Assembly: GCA_947095585.1 (NCBI GenBank) | Contig: OX352766.1 | Location: 23,178,939 to 23,242,938, forward strand | Origin: Nephrocerus scutellatus | Lineage: Eukaryota > Arthropoda > Insecta > Diptera > Pipunculidae | Direction: 5' to 3' | Length of the DNA: 64,000 nucleotides | Shown here: positions 28,501 through 44,662 of the stretch, piece after piece | How the letters are laid out: each line of letters starts with the position of its first letter | Numbering within the stretch: position 1 is the first letter of the stretch | Program-made: the position numbers and the translations under genes | The notes under the pieces: model-generated | Database searches by the model: none | Seen by the model: only the letters and a program-made list of their open reading frames with translations | Told to the model about the DNA's origin: nothing

Positions 28501-31500
28501 CTTGGAACCATTACATAAAATTAACTTACAAAATGCATATTATAGAGCTCGTAATTTCTTGACCTTCTCAATTGTAATATGTAACGCAATTATTTCGAAG
28601 TCCAATTGTGTCATCAAAGGACTGTTTTAGAATTAAAAATTAAATCAAATTTGAAACTTGGAACCATTTCATAAAATTAACTTACAAAATGCATATTATA
28701 GAGCTCGTAATTTCTTGACCTTGTCAATTGTAATATGTAACGCAATTATTTCGAAGTCCAATTGTGTCATCAAACGACTGTTTTAGAATTAAAAATTCAA
28801 TCAAATTTGAAACTTGGAACCATTACATAAAATTAACTTACAAAATGCATATTATAGAGCTCGTAATTTCTTGACCTTGTCAATTGTAATATGTAACGCA
28901 ATTATTTCGAAGTCCAATTGTGTCATCAAACGACTGTTTTAGAATTAAAAATTCAATCAAATTTGAAACTTGGAACCATTACATAAAATTAACTTACAAA
29001 ATGCATATTATAGAGCTCGTAATTTCTTGACCTTCTCAATTGTAATATGTAACGCAATTATTTCGAAGTCCAATTGTGTCATCAAACGACTGTTTTAGAA
29101 TTAAAAATTCAATCAAATTTGAAACTTGGAACCATTTCATAAAATTAACTTACAAAATGCATATTATAGAGCTCGTAATTTCTTGACCTTGTCAATTGTA
29201 ATATGTAACGCAATTATTTCGAAGTACAATTGTGTCATCAAAGGACTGTTTTAGAATTAAAAATTCAATCAAATTTGAAACTTGGAACCATTTCATAAAA
29301 TTAACTTACAAAATGCATATTATAGAGCTCGTAATTTCTTGACCTTCTCAATTGTAATATGTAACGCAATTATTTCGAAGTCCAATTGTGTCATCAAACG
29401 ACTGTTTTAGAATTAAAAATTCAATCAAATTTGAAACTTGGAACCATTTCATAAAATTAACTTACAAAATGCATATTATAGAGCTCGTAATTTCTTGACC
29501 TTCTCAATTGTAATATGTAACGCAATTATTTCGAAGTCCAATTGTGTCATCAAAGGACTGTTTTAGAATTAAAAATTAAATCAAATTTGAAACTTGGAAC
29601 CATTTCATAAAATTAACTTACAAAATGCATATTATAGAGCTCGTAATTTCTCGACCTTCTCAATTGTAATATGTAACGCAATTATTTCTAAGTCCAATTG
29701 TGTCATCAAAGGACTGTTTTAGAATTAAAAATTCAATCAAATTTGAAACTTGAAACCATTTCATAAAATTAACTTACAAAATGCATATTATAGAGCTCGT
29801 AATTTCTCGACCTTCTCAACTGTAATATGTAACGCAATTATTTCGAAGTCCAATTGTGTCATCAAAGGACTGTTTTAGAATTAAAAATTAAATCAAATTT
29901 GAAACTTGGAACCATTTCATAAAATTAACTTACAAAATGCATATTATAGAGCTCGTAATTTCTCGACCTTCTCAATTGTAATATGTAACGCAATTATTTC
30001 TAAGTCCAATTGTGTCATCAAAGGACTGTTTTAGAATTAAAAATTCAATCAAATTTGAAACTTGAAACCATTTCATAAAATTAGCTTACAAAATGTATAT
30101 TATAGAGCTCGTAATTTCTCGACCTTCTCAATTGTAATATGTAACGCAATTATTTCGAAGTCCAATTGTGTCATCAAAGAACTGTTTTAGAATTAAAAAT
30201 TAAATCAAATTTGAAACTTGGAACCATTTCATAAAATTAACTTACAAAATGCATATTATAGAGCTCGTAATTTCTTGACCTTCTCAATTGTAATATGTAA
30301 CGCAATTATTTCGAAGTCCAATTGTGTCATCAAAGGACTGTTTTAGAATTAAAAATTAAATCAAATTTGAAACTTGGAACCATTTCATAAAATTAACTTA
30401 CAAAATGCATATTATAGAGCTCGTAATTTCTCGACCTTCTCAATTGTAATATGTAACGCAATTATTTCTAAGTCCAATTGTGTCATCAAAGGACTGTTTT
30501 AGAATTAAAAATTCAATCAAATTTGAAACTTGGAACCATTTCATAAAATTAACTTACAAAATGCATATTATAGAGCTCGTAATTTCTCGACCTTCTCAAC
30601 TGTAATATGTAACGCAATTATTTCGAAGTCCAATTGTGTCATCAAAGGACTGTTTTAGAATTAAAAATTAAATCAAATTTGAAACTTGGAACCATTTCAT
30701 AAAATTAACTTATAAAATGCATATTATAGAGCTCGTAATTTCTCGACCTTCTCAATTGTAATATGTAACGCAATTATTTCTAAGTCCAATTGTGTTATCA
30801 AAGGACTGTTTTAGAATTAAAAATTCAATCAAATTTGAAACTTGAAACCATTTCATAAAATTAGCTTACAAAATGCATATTATAGAGCTCGTAATTTCTT
30901 GACCTTCTCAATTGTAATATGTAACGCAATTATTTCGAAGTCCAATTGTGTCATCAAAGGACTGTTTTAGAATTAAAAATTAAATCAAATTTGAAACTTG
31001 GAACCATTTCATAAAATTAACTTACAAAATGCATATTATAGAGCTCGTAATTTCTCGACCTTCTCAATTGTAATATGTAACGCAATTATTTCTAAGTCCA
31101 ATTGTGTCATCAAAGGACTGTTTTAGAATTAAAAATTCAATCAAATTTGAAACTTGAAACCATTTCATAAAATTAGCTTACAAAATGTATATTATAGAGC
31201 TCGTAATTTCTCGACCTTCTCAATTGTAATATGTAACGCAATTATTTCTAAGTCCAATTGTGTCATCAAAGGACTGTTTTAGAATTAAAAATTCAATCAA
31301 ATTTGAAACTTGAAACCATTTCATAAAATTAACTTACAAAATGCATATTATAGAGCTCGTAATTTCTTGACCTTCTCAATTGTAATATGTAACGCAATTA
31401 TTTCGAAGTCCAATTGTGTCATCAAAGGACTGTTTTAGAATTAAAAATTAAATCAAATTTGAAACTTGGAACCATTTCATAAAATTAACTTACAAAATGC

Positions 31501-34500
31501 ATATTATAGAGCTCGTAATTTCTTGACCTTCTCAATTGTAATATGTAACGCAATTATTTCGAAGTCCAATTGTGTCATCAAACGACTGTTTTAGAATTAA
31601 AAATTCAATCAAATTTGAAACTTGAAACCATTTCATAAAATTAGCTTACAAAATGTATATTATAGAGCTCGTAATTTCTTGACCTTCTCAATTGTAATAT
31701 GTAACGCAATTATTTCGAAGTCCAATTGTGTCATCAAAGGACTGTTTTAGAATTAAAAATTCAATTAAATTTGAAACTTGAAACCATTTCATAAAATTAG
31801 CTTACAAAATGTATATTATAGAGCTCGTAATTTCTTGACCTTCTCAATTGTAATATGTAACGCAATTATTTCGAAGTCCAATTGTGTCATCAAAGGACTG
31901 TTTTAGAATTAAAAATTAAATCAAATTTGAAACTTGGAACCATTTCATAAAATTAACTTACAAAATGTATATTATAGAGCTCGTAATTTCTTGACCTTCT
32001 CAATTGTAATATGTAACGCAATTATTTCGAAGTCCAATTGTGTCATCAAAGGACTGTTTTAGAATTAAAAATTCAATCAAATTTGAAACTTGAAACCATT
32101 TCATAAAATTAGCTTACAAAATGTATATTATAGAGCTCGTAATTTCTTGACCTTCTCAATTGTAATATGTAACGCAATTATTTCGAAGTCCAATTGTGTC
32201 ATCAAAGGACTGTTTTAGAATTAAAAATTCAATTAAATTTGAAACTTGAAACCATTTCATAAAATTAGCTTACAAAATGTATATTATAGAGCTCGTAATT
32301 TCTTGACCTTCTCAATTGTAATATGTAACGCAATTATTTCGAAGTCCAATTGTGTCATCAAAGGACTGTTTTAGAATTAAAAATTCAATTAAATTTGAAA
32401 CTTGAAACCATTTCATAAAATTAGCTTACAAAATGTATATTATAGAGCTCGTAATTTCTTGACCTTCTCAATTGTAATATGTAACGCAATTATTTCGAAG
32501 TCCAATTGTGTCATCAAAGGACTGTTTTAGAATTAAAAATTAAATCAAATTTGAAACTTGGAACCATTTCATAAAATTAACTTACAAAATGTATATTATA
32601 GAGCTCGTAATTTCTTGACCTTCTCAATTGTAATATGTAACGCAATTATTTCGAAGTCCAATTGTGTCATCAAAGGACTGTTTTAGAATTAAAAATTCAA
32701 TCAAATTTGAAACTTGAAACCATTTCATAAAATTAGCTTACAAAATGTATATTATAGAGCTCGTAATTTCTTGACCTTCTCAATTGTAATATGTAACGCA
32801 ATTATTTCGAAGTCCAATTGTGTCATCAAACGACTGTTTTAGAATTAAAAATTCAATCAAATTTGAAACTTGAAACCATTTCATAAAATTAGCTTACAAA
32901 ATGCATATTATAGAGCTCGTAATTTCTTGACCTTCTCAACTGTAATATGTAACGCAATTATTTCGAAGTCCAATTGTGTCATCAAAGGACTGTTTTAGAA
33001 TTAAAAATTAAATCAAATTTGAAACTTGGAACCATTTCATAAAATTAACTTACAAAATGCATATTATAGAGCTCGTAATTTCTTGACCTTCTCAATTGTA
33101 ATATGTAACGCAATTATTTCGAAGTCCAATTGTGTCATCAAACGACTGTTTTAGAATTAAAAATTCAATCAAATTTGAAACTTGGAACCATTTCATAAAA
33201 TTAACTTACAAAATGCATATTATAGAGCTCGTAATTTCTTGACCTTGTCAATTGTAATATGTAACGCAATTATTTCGAAGTCCAATTGTGTCATCAAAGG
33301 ACTGTTTTAGAATTAAAAATTCAATCAAATTTGAAACTTGGAACCATTTCATAAAATTAACTTACAAAATGCATATTATAGAGCTCGTAATTTCTTGACC
33401 TTCTCAATTGTAATATGTAACGCAATTATTTCGAAGTCCAATTGTGTCATCAAACGACTGTTTTAGAATTAAAAATTCAATCAAATTTGAAACTTGGAAC
33501 CATTTCATAAAATTAACTTACAAAATGCATATTATAGAGCTCGTAATTTCTTGACCTTCTCAATTGTAATATGTAACGCAATTATTTCGAAGTCCAATTG
33601 TGTCATCAAAGGACTGTTTTAGAATTAAAAATTCAATCAAATTTGAAACTTGAAACCATTTCATAAAATTAACTTACAAAATGCATATTATAGAGCTCGT
33701 AATTTCTTGACCTTCTCAATTGTAATATGTAACGCAATTATTTCTAAGTCCAATTGTGTCATCAAAGGACTGTTTTAGAATTAAAAATTAAATCAAATTT
33801 GAAACTTGGAACCATTTCATAAAATTAACTTACAAAATGCATATTATAGAGCTCGTAATTTCTTGACCTTCTCAATTGTAATATGTAACGCAATTATTTC
33901 GAAGTCCAATTGTGTCATCAAAGGACTGTTTTAGAATTAAAAATTAAATCAAATTTGAAACTTGGAACCATTTCATAAAATTAACTTACAAAATGCATAT
34001 TATAGAGCTCGTAATTTCTTGACCTTGTCAATTGTAATATGTAACGCAATTATTTCGAAGTCCAATTGTGTCATCAAAGGACTGTTTTAGAATTAAAAAT
34101 TCAATCAAATTTGAAACTTGGAACCATTTCATAAAATTAACTTACAAAATGCATATTATAGAGCTCGTAATTTCTTGACCTTCTCAATTGTAATATGTAA
34201 CGCAATTATTTCGAAGTCCAATTGTGTCATCAAACGACTGTTTTAGAATTAAAAATTCAATCAAATTTGAAACTTGGAACCATTTCATAAAATTAACTTA
34301 CAAAATGCATATTATAGAGCTCGTAATTTCTTGACCTTCTCAATTGTAATATGTAACGCAATTATTTCGAAGTCCAATTGTGTCATCAAAGGACTGTTTT
34401 AGAATTAAAAATTCAATCAAATTTGAAACTTGGAACCATTTCATAAAATTAACTTACAAAATGCATATTATAGAGCTCGTAATTTCTTGACCTTCTCAAT

Positions 34501-37500
34501 TGTAATATGTAACGCAATTATTTCGAAGTCCAATTGTGTCATCAAACGACTGTTTTAGAATTAAAAATTCAATCAAATTTGAAACTTGGAACCATTTCAT
34601 AAAATTAACTTACAAAATGCATATTATAGAGCTCGTAATTTCTCGACCTTCTCAATTGTAATATGTAACGCAATTATTTCTAAGTCCAATTGTGTCATCA
34701 AAGGACTGTTTTAGAATTAAAAATTCAATCAAATTTGAAACTTGAAACCATTTCATAAAATTAACTTACAAAATGCATATTATAGAGCTCGTAATTTCTC
34801 GACCTTCTCAATTGTAATATGTAACGCAATTATTTCTAAGTCCAATTGTGTCATCAAAGGACTATTTTAGAATTAAAAATTAAATCAAATTTGAAACTTG
34901 AAACCATTTCATAAAATTAACTTACAAAATGCATATTATAGAGCTCGTAATTTCTCGACCTTCTCAATTGTAATATGTAACGCAATTATTTCGAAGTCCA
35001 ATTGTGTCATCAAAGGACTGTTTTAGAATTAAAAATTAAATCAAATTTGAAACTTGGAACCATTTCATAAAATTAACTTACAAAATGCATATTATAGAGC
35101 TCGTAATTTCTCGACCTTCTCAATTGTAATATGTAACGCAATTATTTCTAAGTCCAATTGTGTCATCAAAGGACTATTTTAGAATTAAAAATTCAATCAA
35201 ATTTGAAACTTGAAACCATTTCATAAAATTAGCTTACAAAATGTATATTATAGAGCTCGTAATTTCTCGACCTTCTCAATTGTAATATGTAACGCAATTA
35301 TTTCGAAGTCCAATTGTGTCATCAAAGGACTGTTTTAGAATTAAAAATTAAATCAAATTTGAAACTTGGAACCATTTCATAAAATTAACTTACAAAATGC
35401 ATATTATAGAGCTCGTAATTTCTCGACCTTCTCAATTGTAATATGTAACGCAATTATTTCGAAGTCCAATTGTGTCATCAAAGGACTGTTTTAGAATTAA
35501 AAATTCAATCAAATTTGAAACTTGAAACCATTTCATAAAATTAACTTACAAAATGCATATTATAGAGCTCGTAATTTCTTGACCTTGTCAATTGTAATAT
35601 GTAACGCAATTATTTCGAATTCCAATTGTGTCATCAAACGACTGTTTTAGAAATAAAAATTCAATCAAATTTGAAACTTGGAACCATTACATAAAATTAA
35701 CTTACAAAATGCATATTATAGAGCTCGTAATTTCTTGACCTTCTCAATTGTAATATGTAACGCAATTATTTCGAAGTCCAATTGTGTCATCAAACGACTG
35801 TTTTAGAATTAAAAATTCAATCAAATTTGAAACTTGGAACCATTTCATAAAATTAACTTACAAAATGCATATTATAGAGCTCGTAATTTCTTGACCTTGT
35901 CAATTGTAATATGTAACGCAATTATTTCGAAGTACAATTGTGTCATCAAAGGACTGTTTTAGAATTAAAAATTCAATCAAATTTGAAACTTGGAACCATT
36001 TCATAAAATTAACTTACAAAATGCATATTATAGAGCTCGTAATTTCTTGACCTTCTCAATTGTAATATGTAACGCAATTATTTCGAAGTCCAATTGTGTC
36101 ATCAAACGACTGTTTTAGAATTAAAAATTCAATCAAATTTGAAACTTGGAACCATTTCATAAAATTAACTTACAAAATGCATATTATAGAGCTCGTAATT
36201 TCTTGAACTTCTCAATTGTAATATGTAACGCAATTATTTCGAAGTCCAATTGTGTCATCAAAGGACTGTTTTAGAATTAAAAATTAAATCAAATTTGAAA
36301 CTTGGAACCATTTCATAAAATTAACTTACAAAATGCATATTATAGAGCTCGTAATTTCTTGACCTTCTCAATTGTAATATGTAACGCAATTATTTCGAAG
36401 TCCAATTGTGTCATCAAAGGACTGTTTTAGAATTAAAAATTAAATCAAATTTGAAACTTGGAACCATTTCATAAAATTAACTTACAAAATGCATATTATA
36501 GAGCTCGTAATTTCTCGACCTTCTCAATTGTAATATGTAACGCAATTATTTCTAAGTCCAATTGTGTCATCAAAGGACTGTTTTAGAATTAAAAATTCAA
36601 TCAAATTTGAAACTTGAAACCATTTCATAAAATTAACTTACAAAATGCATATTATAGAGCTCGTAATTTCTCGACCTTCTCAATTGTAATATGTAACGCA
36701 ATTATTTCTAAGTCCAATTGTGTCATCAAAGGACTGTTTTAGAATTAAAAATTCAATCAAATTTGAAACTTGAAACCATTTCATAAAATTAGCTTACAAA
36801 ATGTATATTATAGAGCTCGTAATTTCTCGACCTTCTCAATTGTAATATTTAACGCAATTATTTCGAAGTCCAATTGTGTCATCAAAGGACTGTTTTAGAA
36901 TTAAAAATTCAATCAAATTTGAAACTTGAAACCATTTCATAAAATTAGCTTACAAAATGTATATTATAGAGCTCGTAATTTCTCGACCTTCTCAATTGTA
37001 ATATGTAACGCAATTATTTCGAAGTCCAATTGTGTCATCAAAGGACTGTTTTAGAATTAAAAATTAAATCAAATTTGAAACTTGAAACCATTTCATAAAA
37101 TTAACTTACAAAATGCATATTATAGAGCTCGTAATTTCTCGACCTTCTCAATTGTAATATGTAACGCAATTATTTCGAAGTCCAATTGTGTCATCAAAGG
37201 ACTGTTTTAGAATTAAAAATTAAATCAAATTTGAAACTTGGAACCATTTCATAAAATTAACTTACAAAATGCATATTATAGAGCTCGTAATTTCTCGACC
37301 TTCTCAATTGTAATATGTAACGCAATTATTTCGAAGTCCAATTGTGTCATCAAAGGACTGTTTTAGAATTAAAAATTAAATCAAATTTGAAACTTGAAAC
37401 CATTTCATAAAATTAACTTACAAAATGCATATTATAGAGCTCGTAATTTCTCGACCTTCTCAATTGTAATATGTAACGCAATTATTTCGAAGTCCAATTG

Positions 37501-37860
37501 TGTCATCAAAGGACTGTTTTAGAATTAAAAATTAAATCAAATTTGAAACTTGGAACCATTTCATAAAATTAACTTACAAAATGCATATTATAGAGCTCGT
37601 AATTTCTCGACCTTCTCAATTGTAATATGTAACGCAATTATTTCGAAGTCCAATTGTGTCATCAAAGGACTGTTTTAGAATTAAAAATTAAATCAAATTT
37701 GAAACTTGGAACCATTTCATAAAATTAACTTACAAAATGCATATTATAGAGCTCGTAATTTCTCGACCTTCTCAATTGTAATATGTAACGCAATTATTTC
37801 GAAGTCCAATTGTGTCATCAAAGGACTGTTTTAGAATTAAAAATTAAATCAAATTTGAAA

Positions 37861-38015
37861 CTTGAAACCATTTCATAAAATTAACTTACAAAATGCATAT
37901 TATAGAGCTCGTAATTTCTCGACCTTCTCAATTGTAATATGTAACGCAATTATTTCGAAGTCCAATTGTGTCATCAAAGGACTGTTTTAGAATTAAAAAT
38001 TCAATCAAATTTGAA
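37861..38015 (+). repeat. 155-bp unit with 1-nt deletion, paired with one at 53.9 kb
   Basis: The unit ends in 'tttgaacttgg' instead of 'tttgaaacttgg', and the next unit carries 'cttgtcaattg' and 'atttcaaagtcc'. The same three rare changes, in the same order, occur at 53,880-53,990. After correcting for short units, the offset of 15,869 bp equals exactly 102 units. This is the longest-range pairing I could detect. Confidence 0.85.
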
Positions 38016-41000
38016 CTTGGAACCATTTCATAAAATTAACTTACAAAATGCATATTATAGAGCTCGTAATTTCTTGACCTTGTCAATTGTAATATGTAAC
38101 GCAATTATTTCAAAGTCCAATTGTGTCATCAAAGGACTGTTTTAGAATTAAAAATTCAATCAAATTTGAAACTTGGAACCATTTCATAAAATTAACTTAC
38201 AAAATGCATATTATAGAGCTCGTAATTTCTTGACCTTCTCAATTGTAATATGTAACGCAATTATTTCGAAGTCCAATTGTGTCATCAAAGGACTGTTTTA
38301 GAATTAAAAATTCAATCAAATTTGAAACTTGAAACCATTTCATAAAATTAACTTACAAAATGCATATTATAGAGCTCGTAATTTCTCGACCTTCTCAACT
38401 GTAATATGTAACGCAATTATTTCGAAGTCCAATTGTGTCATCAAAGGACTGTTTTAGAATTAAAAATTAAATCAAATTTGAAACTTGGAACCATTTCATA
38501 AAATTAACTTACAAAATGCATATTATAGAGCTCGTAATTTCTCGACCTTCTCAATTGTAATATGTAACGCAATTATTTCTAAGTCCAATTGTGTCATCAA
38601 AGGACTGTTTTAGAATTAAAAATTCAATCAAATTTGAAACTTGAAACCATTTCATAAAATTAGCTTACAAAATGTATATTATAGAGCTCGTAATTTCTCG
38701 ACCTTCTCAATTGTAATATGTAACGCAATTATTTCGAAGTCCAATTGTGTCATCAAAGGACTGTTTTAGAATTAAAAATTCAATCAAATTTGAAACTTGA
38801 AACCATTTCATAAAATTAGCTTACAAAATGTATATTATAGAGCTCGTAATTTCTCGACCTTCTCAATTGTAATATGTAACGCAATTATTTCGAAGTCCAA
38901 TTGTGTCATCAAAGGACTGTTTTAGAATTAAAAATTCAATCAAATTTGAAACTTGAAACCATTTCATAAAATTAACTTACAAAATGCATATTATAGAGCT
39001 CGTAATTTCTCGACCTTCTCAACTGTAATATGTAACGCAATTATTTCGAAGTCCAATTGTGTCATCAAAGGACTGTTTTAGAATTAAAAATTAAATCAAA
39101 TTTGAAACTTGGAACCATTTCATAAAATTAACTTACAAAATGCATATTATAGAGCTCGTAATTTCTCGACCTTCTCAATTGTAATATGTAACGCAATTAT
39201 TTCGAAGTCCAATTGTGTCATCAAAGGACTGTTTTAGAATTAAAAATTCAATCAAATTTGAAACTTGAAACCATTTCATAAAATTAACTTACAAAATGCA
39301 TATTATAGAGCTCGTAATTTCTCGACCTTCTCAACTGTAATATGTAACGCAATTATTTCGAAGTCCAATTGTGTCATCAAAGGACTGTTTTAGAATTAAA
39401 AATTAAATCAAATTTGAAACTTGGAACCATTTCATAAAATTAACTTACAAAATGCATATTATAGAGCTCGTAATTTCTCGACCTTCTCAATTGTAATATG
39501 TAACGCAATTATTTCTAAGTCCAATTGTGTCATCAAAGGACTGTTTTAGAATTAAAAATTCAATCAAATTTGAAACTTGAAACCATTTCATAAAATTAGC
39601 TTACAAAATGTATATTATAGAGCTCGTAATTTCTCGACCTTCTCAATTGTAATATGTAACGCAATTATTTCGAAGTCCAATTGTGTCATCAAAGGACTGT
39701 TTTAGAATTAAAAATTCAATCAAATTTGAAACTTGAAACCATTTCATAAAATTAGCTTACAAAATGTATATTATAGAGCTCGTAATTTCTCGACCTTCTC
39801 AATTGTAATATGTAACGCAATTATTTCGAAGTCCAATTGTGTCATCAAAGGACTGTTTTAGAATTAAAAATTCAATCAAATTTGAAACTTGAAACCATTT
39901 CATAAAATTAACTTACAAAATGCATATTATAGAGCTCGTAATTTCTCGACCTTCTCAACTGTAATATGTAACGCAATTATTTCGAAGTCCAATTGTGTCA
40001 TCAAAGGACTGTTTTAGAATTAAAAATTAAATCAAATTTGAAACTTGGAACCATTTCATAAAATTAACTTACAAAATGCATATTATAGAGCTCGTAATTT
40101 CTCGACCTTCTCAATTGTAATATGTAACGCAATTATTTCTAAGTCCAATTGTGTCATCAAAGGACTGTTTTAGAATTAAAAATTCAATCAAATTTGAAAC
40201 TTGGAACCATTTCATAAAATTAACTTACAAAATGCATATTATAGAGCTCGTAATTTCTCGACCTTCTCAATTGTAATATGTAACGCAATTATTTCGAAGT
40301 CCAATTGTGTCATCAAAGGACTGTTTTAGAATTAAAAATTAAATCAAATTTGAAACTTGGAACCATTTCATAAAATTAACTTACAAAATGCATATTATAG
40401 AGCTCGTAATTTCTCGACCTTCTCAATTGTAATATGTAACGCAATTATTTCTAAGTCCAATTGTGTCATCAAAGGACTGTTTTAAAATTAAGAATTCAAA
40501 CAAAGTTGAAACTTGGAACCATTTCATAAAATTAACTTACAAAATGCATATTATAGAGCCCGTAATTTCTTGACCTTCTCAATTGTAATATGTAACGCAA
40601 TTATTTCGAAGTCCAATTGTGTCATCAAAGGACTGTTTTAGAATTAAAAATTAAATCAAATTTGAAACTTGGAACCATTTCATAAAATTAACTTACAAAA
40701 TGCATATTATAGAGCTCGTAATTTCTTGACCTTCTCAATTGTAATATGTAACGCAATTATTTCGAAGTCCAATTGTGTCATCAAAGGACTGTTTTAGAAT
40801 TAAAAATTCAATCAAATTTGAAACTTGAAACCATTTCATAAAATTAACTTACAAAATGCATATTATAGAGCTCGTAATTTCTCGACCTTCTCAACTGTAA
40901 TATGTAACGCAATTATTTCGAAGTCCAATTGTGTCATCAAAGGACTGTTTTAGAATTAAAAATTCAATCAAATTTGAAACTTGAAACCATTTCATAAAAT

Positions 41001-44000
41001 TAGCTTACAAAATGTATATTATAGAGCTCGTAATTTCTCGACCTTCTCAATTGTAATATGTAACGCAATTATTTCGAAGTCCAATTGTGTCATCAAAGGA
41101 CTGTTTTAGAATTAAAAATTAAATCAAATTTGAAACTTGGAACCATTTCATAAAATTAACTTACAAAATGCATATTATAGAGCTCGTAATTTCTCGACCT
41201 TCTCAATTGTAATATGTAACGCAATTATTTCTAAGTCCAATTGTGTCATCAAAGGACTGTTTTAGAATTAAAAATTCAATCAAATTTGAAACTTGAAACC
41301 ATTTCATAAAATTAGCTTACAAAATGTATATTATAGAGCTCGTAATTTCTCGACCTTCTCAATTGTAATATGTAACGCAATTATTTCGAAGTCCAATTGT
41401 GTCATCAAAGGACTGTTTTAGAATTAAAAATTCAATCAAATTTGAAACTTGAAACCATTTCATAAAATTAGCTTACAAAATGTATATTATAGAGCTCGTA
41501 ATTTCTCGACCTTCTCAATTGTAATATGTAACGCAATTATTTCGAAGTCCAATTGTGTCATCAAAGGACTGTTTTAGAATTAAAAATTAAATCAAATTTG
41601 AAACTTGGAACCATTTCATAAAATTAACTTACAAAATGCATATTATAGAGCTCGTAATTTCTCGACCTTCTCAATTGTAATATGTAACGCAATTATTTCG
41701 AAGTCCAATTGTGTCATCAAAGGACTGTTTTAGAATTAAAAATTCAATCAAATTTGAAACTTGAAACCATTTCATAAAATTAACTTACAAAATGCATATT
41801 ATAGAGCTCGTAATTTCTCGACCTTCTCAACTGTAATATGTAACGCAATTATTTCGAAGTCCAATTGTGTCATCAAAGGACTGTTTTAGAATTAAAAATT
41901 AAATCAAATTTGAAACTTGGAACCATTTCATAAAATTAACTTACAAAATGCATATTATAGAGCTCGTAATTTCTCGACCTTCTCAATTGTAATATGTAAC
42001 GCAATTATTTCTAAGTCCAATTGTGTCATCAAAGGACTGTTTTAGAATTAAAAATTCAATCAAATTTGAAACTTGGAACCATTTCATAAAATTAACTTAC
42101 AAAATGCATATTATAGAGCTCGTAATTTCTCGACCTTCTCAATTGTAATATGTAACGCAATTATTTCGAAGTCCAATTGTGTCATCAAAGGACTGTTTTA
42201 GAATTAAAAATTAAATCAAATTTGAAACTTGGAACCATTTCATAAAATTAACTTACAAAATGCATATTATAGAGCTCGTAATTTCTTGACCTTCTCAATT
42301 GTAATATGTAACGCAATTATTTCTAAGTCCAATTGTGTCATCAAAGGACTGTTTTAGAATTAAAAATTAAATCAAATTTGAAACTTGGAACCATTTCATA
42401 AAATTAACTTACAAAATGCATATTATAGAGCTCGTAATTTCTCGACCTTCTCAATTGTAATATGTAACGCAATTATTTCTAAGTCCAATTGTGTCATCAA
42501 AGGACTGTTTTAGAATTAAAAATTCAATCAAAGTTGAAACTTGGAACCATTTCATAAAATTAACTTACAAAATGCATATTATAGAGCTCGTAATTTCTCG
42601 ACCTTCTCAACTGTAATATGTAACGCAATTATTTCGAAGTCCAATTGTGTCATCAAAGGACTGTTTTAGAATTAAAAATTCAATCAAATTTGAAACTTGA
42701 AACCATTTCATAAAATTAACTTACAAAATGCATATTATAGAGCTCGTAATTTCTCGACCTTCTCAACTGTAATATGTAACGCAATTATTTCGAAGTCCAA
42801 TTGTGTCATCAAAGGACTGTTTTAGAATTAAAAATTCAATCAAATTTGAAACTTGAAACCATTTCATAAAATTAACTTACAAAATGCATATTATAGAGCT
42901 CGTAATTTCTCGACCTTCTCAACTGTAATATGTAACGCAATTATTTCGAAGTCCAATTGTGTCATCAAAGGACTGTTTTAGAATTAAAAATTCAATCAAA
43001 TTTGAAACTTGAAACCATTTCATAAAATTAGCTTACAAAATGCATATTATAGAGCTCGTAATTTCTTGACCTTCTCAATTGTAATATGTAACGCAATTAT
43101 TTCGAAGTCCAATTGTGTCATCAAAGGACTGTTTTAGAATTAAAAATTAAATCAAAATTGAAACTTGGAACCATTTCATAAAATTAACTTACAAAATGCA
43201 TATTATAGAGCTCGTAATTTCTCGACCTTCTCAATTGTAATATGTAACGCAATTATTTCTAAGTCCAATTGTGTCATCAAAGGACTGTTTTAGAATTAAA
43301 AATTCAATCAAATTTGAAACTTGAAACCATTTCATAAAATTAGCTTACAAAATGTATATGATAGAGCTCGTAATTTCTCGACCTTCTCAATTGTAATATG
43401 TAACGCAATTATTTCTAAGTCCAATTGTGTCAGCAAAGGTCTGTTTTAGAATTAAAAATTCAATCAAATTTGAAACTTGAAACCATTTCATAAAATTAAC
43501 TTACAAAATGCATATTATAGAGCTCGTAATTTCTTGACCTTCTCAACTGTAATATGTAACGCAATTATTTCGAAGTCCAATTGTGTCATCAAAGGACTGT
43601 TTTAGAATTAAAAATTAAATCAAATTTGAAACTTGGAACCATTTCATAAAATTAACTTACAAAATGCATATTATAGAGCTCGTAATTTCTTGACCTTCTC
43701 AATTGTAATATGTAACGCAATTATTTCGAAGTCCAATTGTGTCATCAAACGACTGTTTTAGAATTAAAAATTCAATCAAATTTGAAACTTGAAACCATTT
43801 CATAAAATTAGCTTACAAAATGTAAATTATAGAGCTCGTAATTTCTTGACCTTCTCAATTGTAATATGTAACGCAATTATTTCGAAGTCCAATTGTGTCA
43901 TCAAAGGACTGTTTTAGAATTAAAAATTCAATTAAATTTGAAACTTGAAACCATTTCATAAAATTAGCTTACAAAATTTATATAATAGAGCTCGTAATTT

Positions 44001-44662
44001 CTTGACCTTCTCAATTGTTATATGTAACGCAATTATTTCGAAGTCCAATTGTGTCATCAAAGGACTGTTTTAGAATTAAAAATTCAATCAAATTTGAAAC
44101 TTGAAACCATTTCATAAAATTAGCTTACAAAATGCATATTATAGAGCTCGTAATTTCTTGACCTTCTCAACTGTAATATGTAACGCAATTATTTCGAAGT
44201 CCAATTGTGTCATCAAAGGACTGTTTTAGAATTAAAAATTAAATTAAATTTGAAACTTGAAACCATTTCATAAAATTAGCTTACAAAATGTATATTATAG
44301 AGCTCGTAATTTCTTGACCTTCTCAATTGTAATATGTAACGCAATTATTTCGAAGTCCAATTGTGTCATCAAAGGACTGTTTTAGAATTAAAAATTCAAT
44401 CAAATTTGAAACTTGAAACCATTTCATAAAATTAGCTTACAAAATGTATATTATAGAGCTCGTAATTTCTCGACCTTCTCAATTGTAATATGTAACGCAA
44501 TTATTTCTAAGTCCAATTGTGTCATCAAAGGACTGTTTTAGAATTAAAAATTAAATCAAATTTGAAACTTGAAACCATTTCATAAAATTAACTTACAAAA
44601 TGCATATTATAGAGCTCGTAATTTCTTGACCTTCTCAATTGTAATATGTAACGCAATTATTT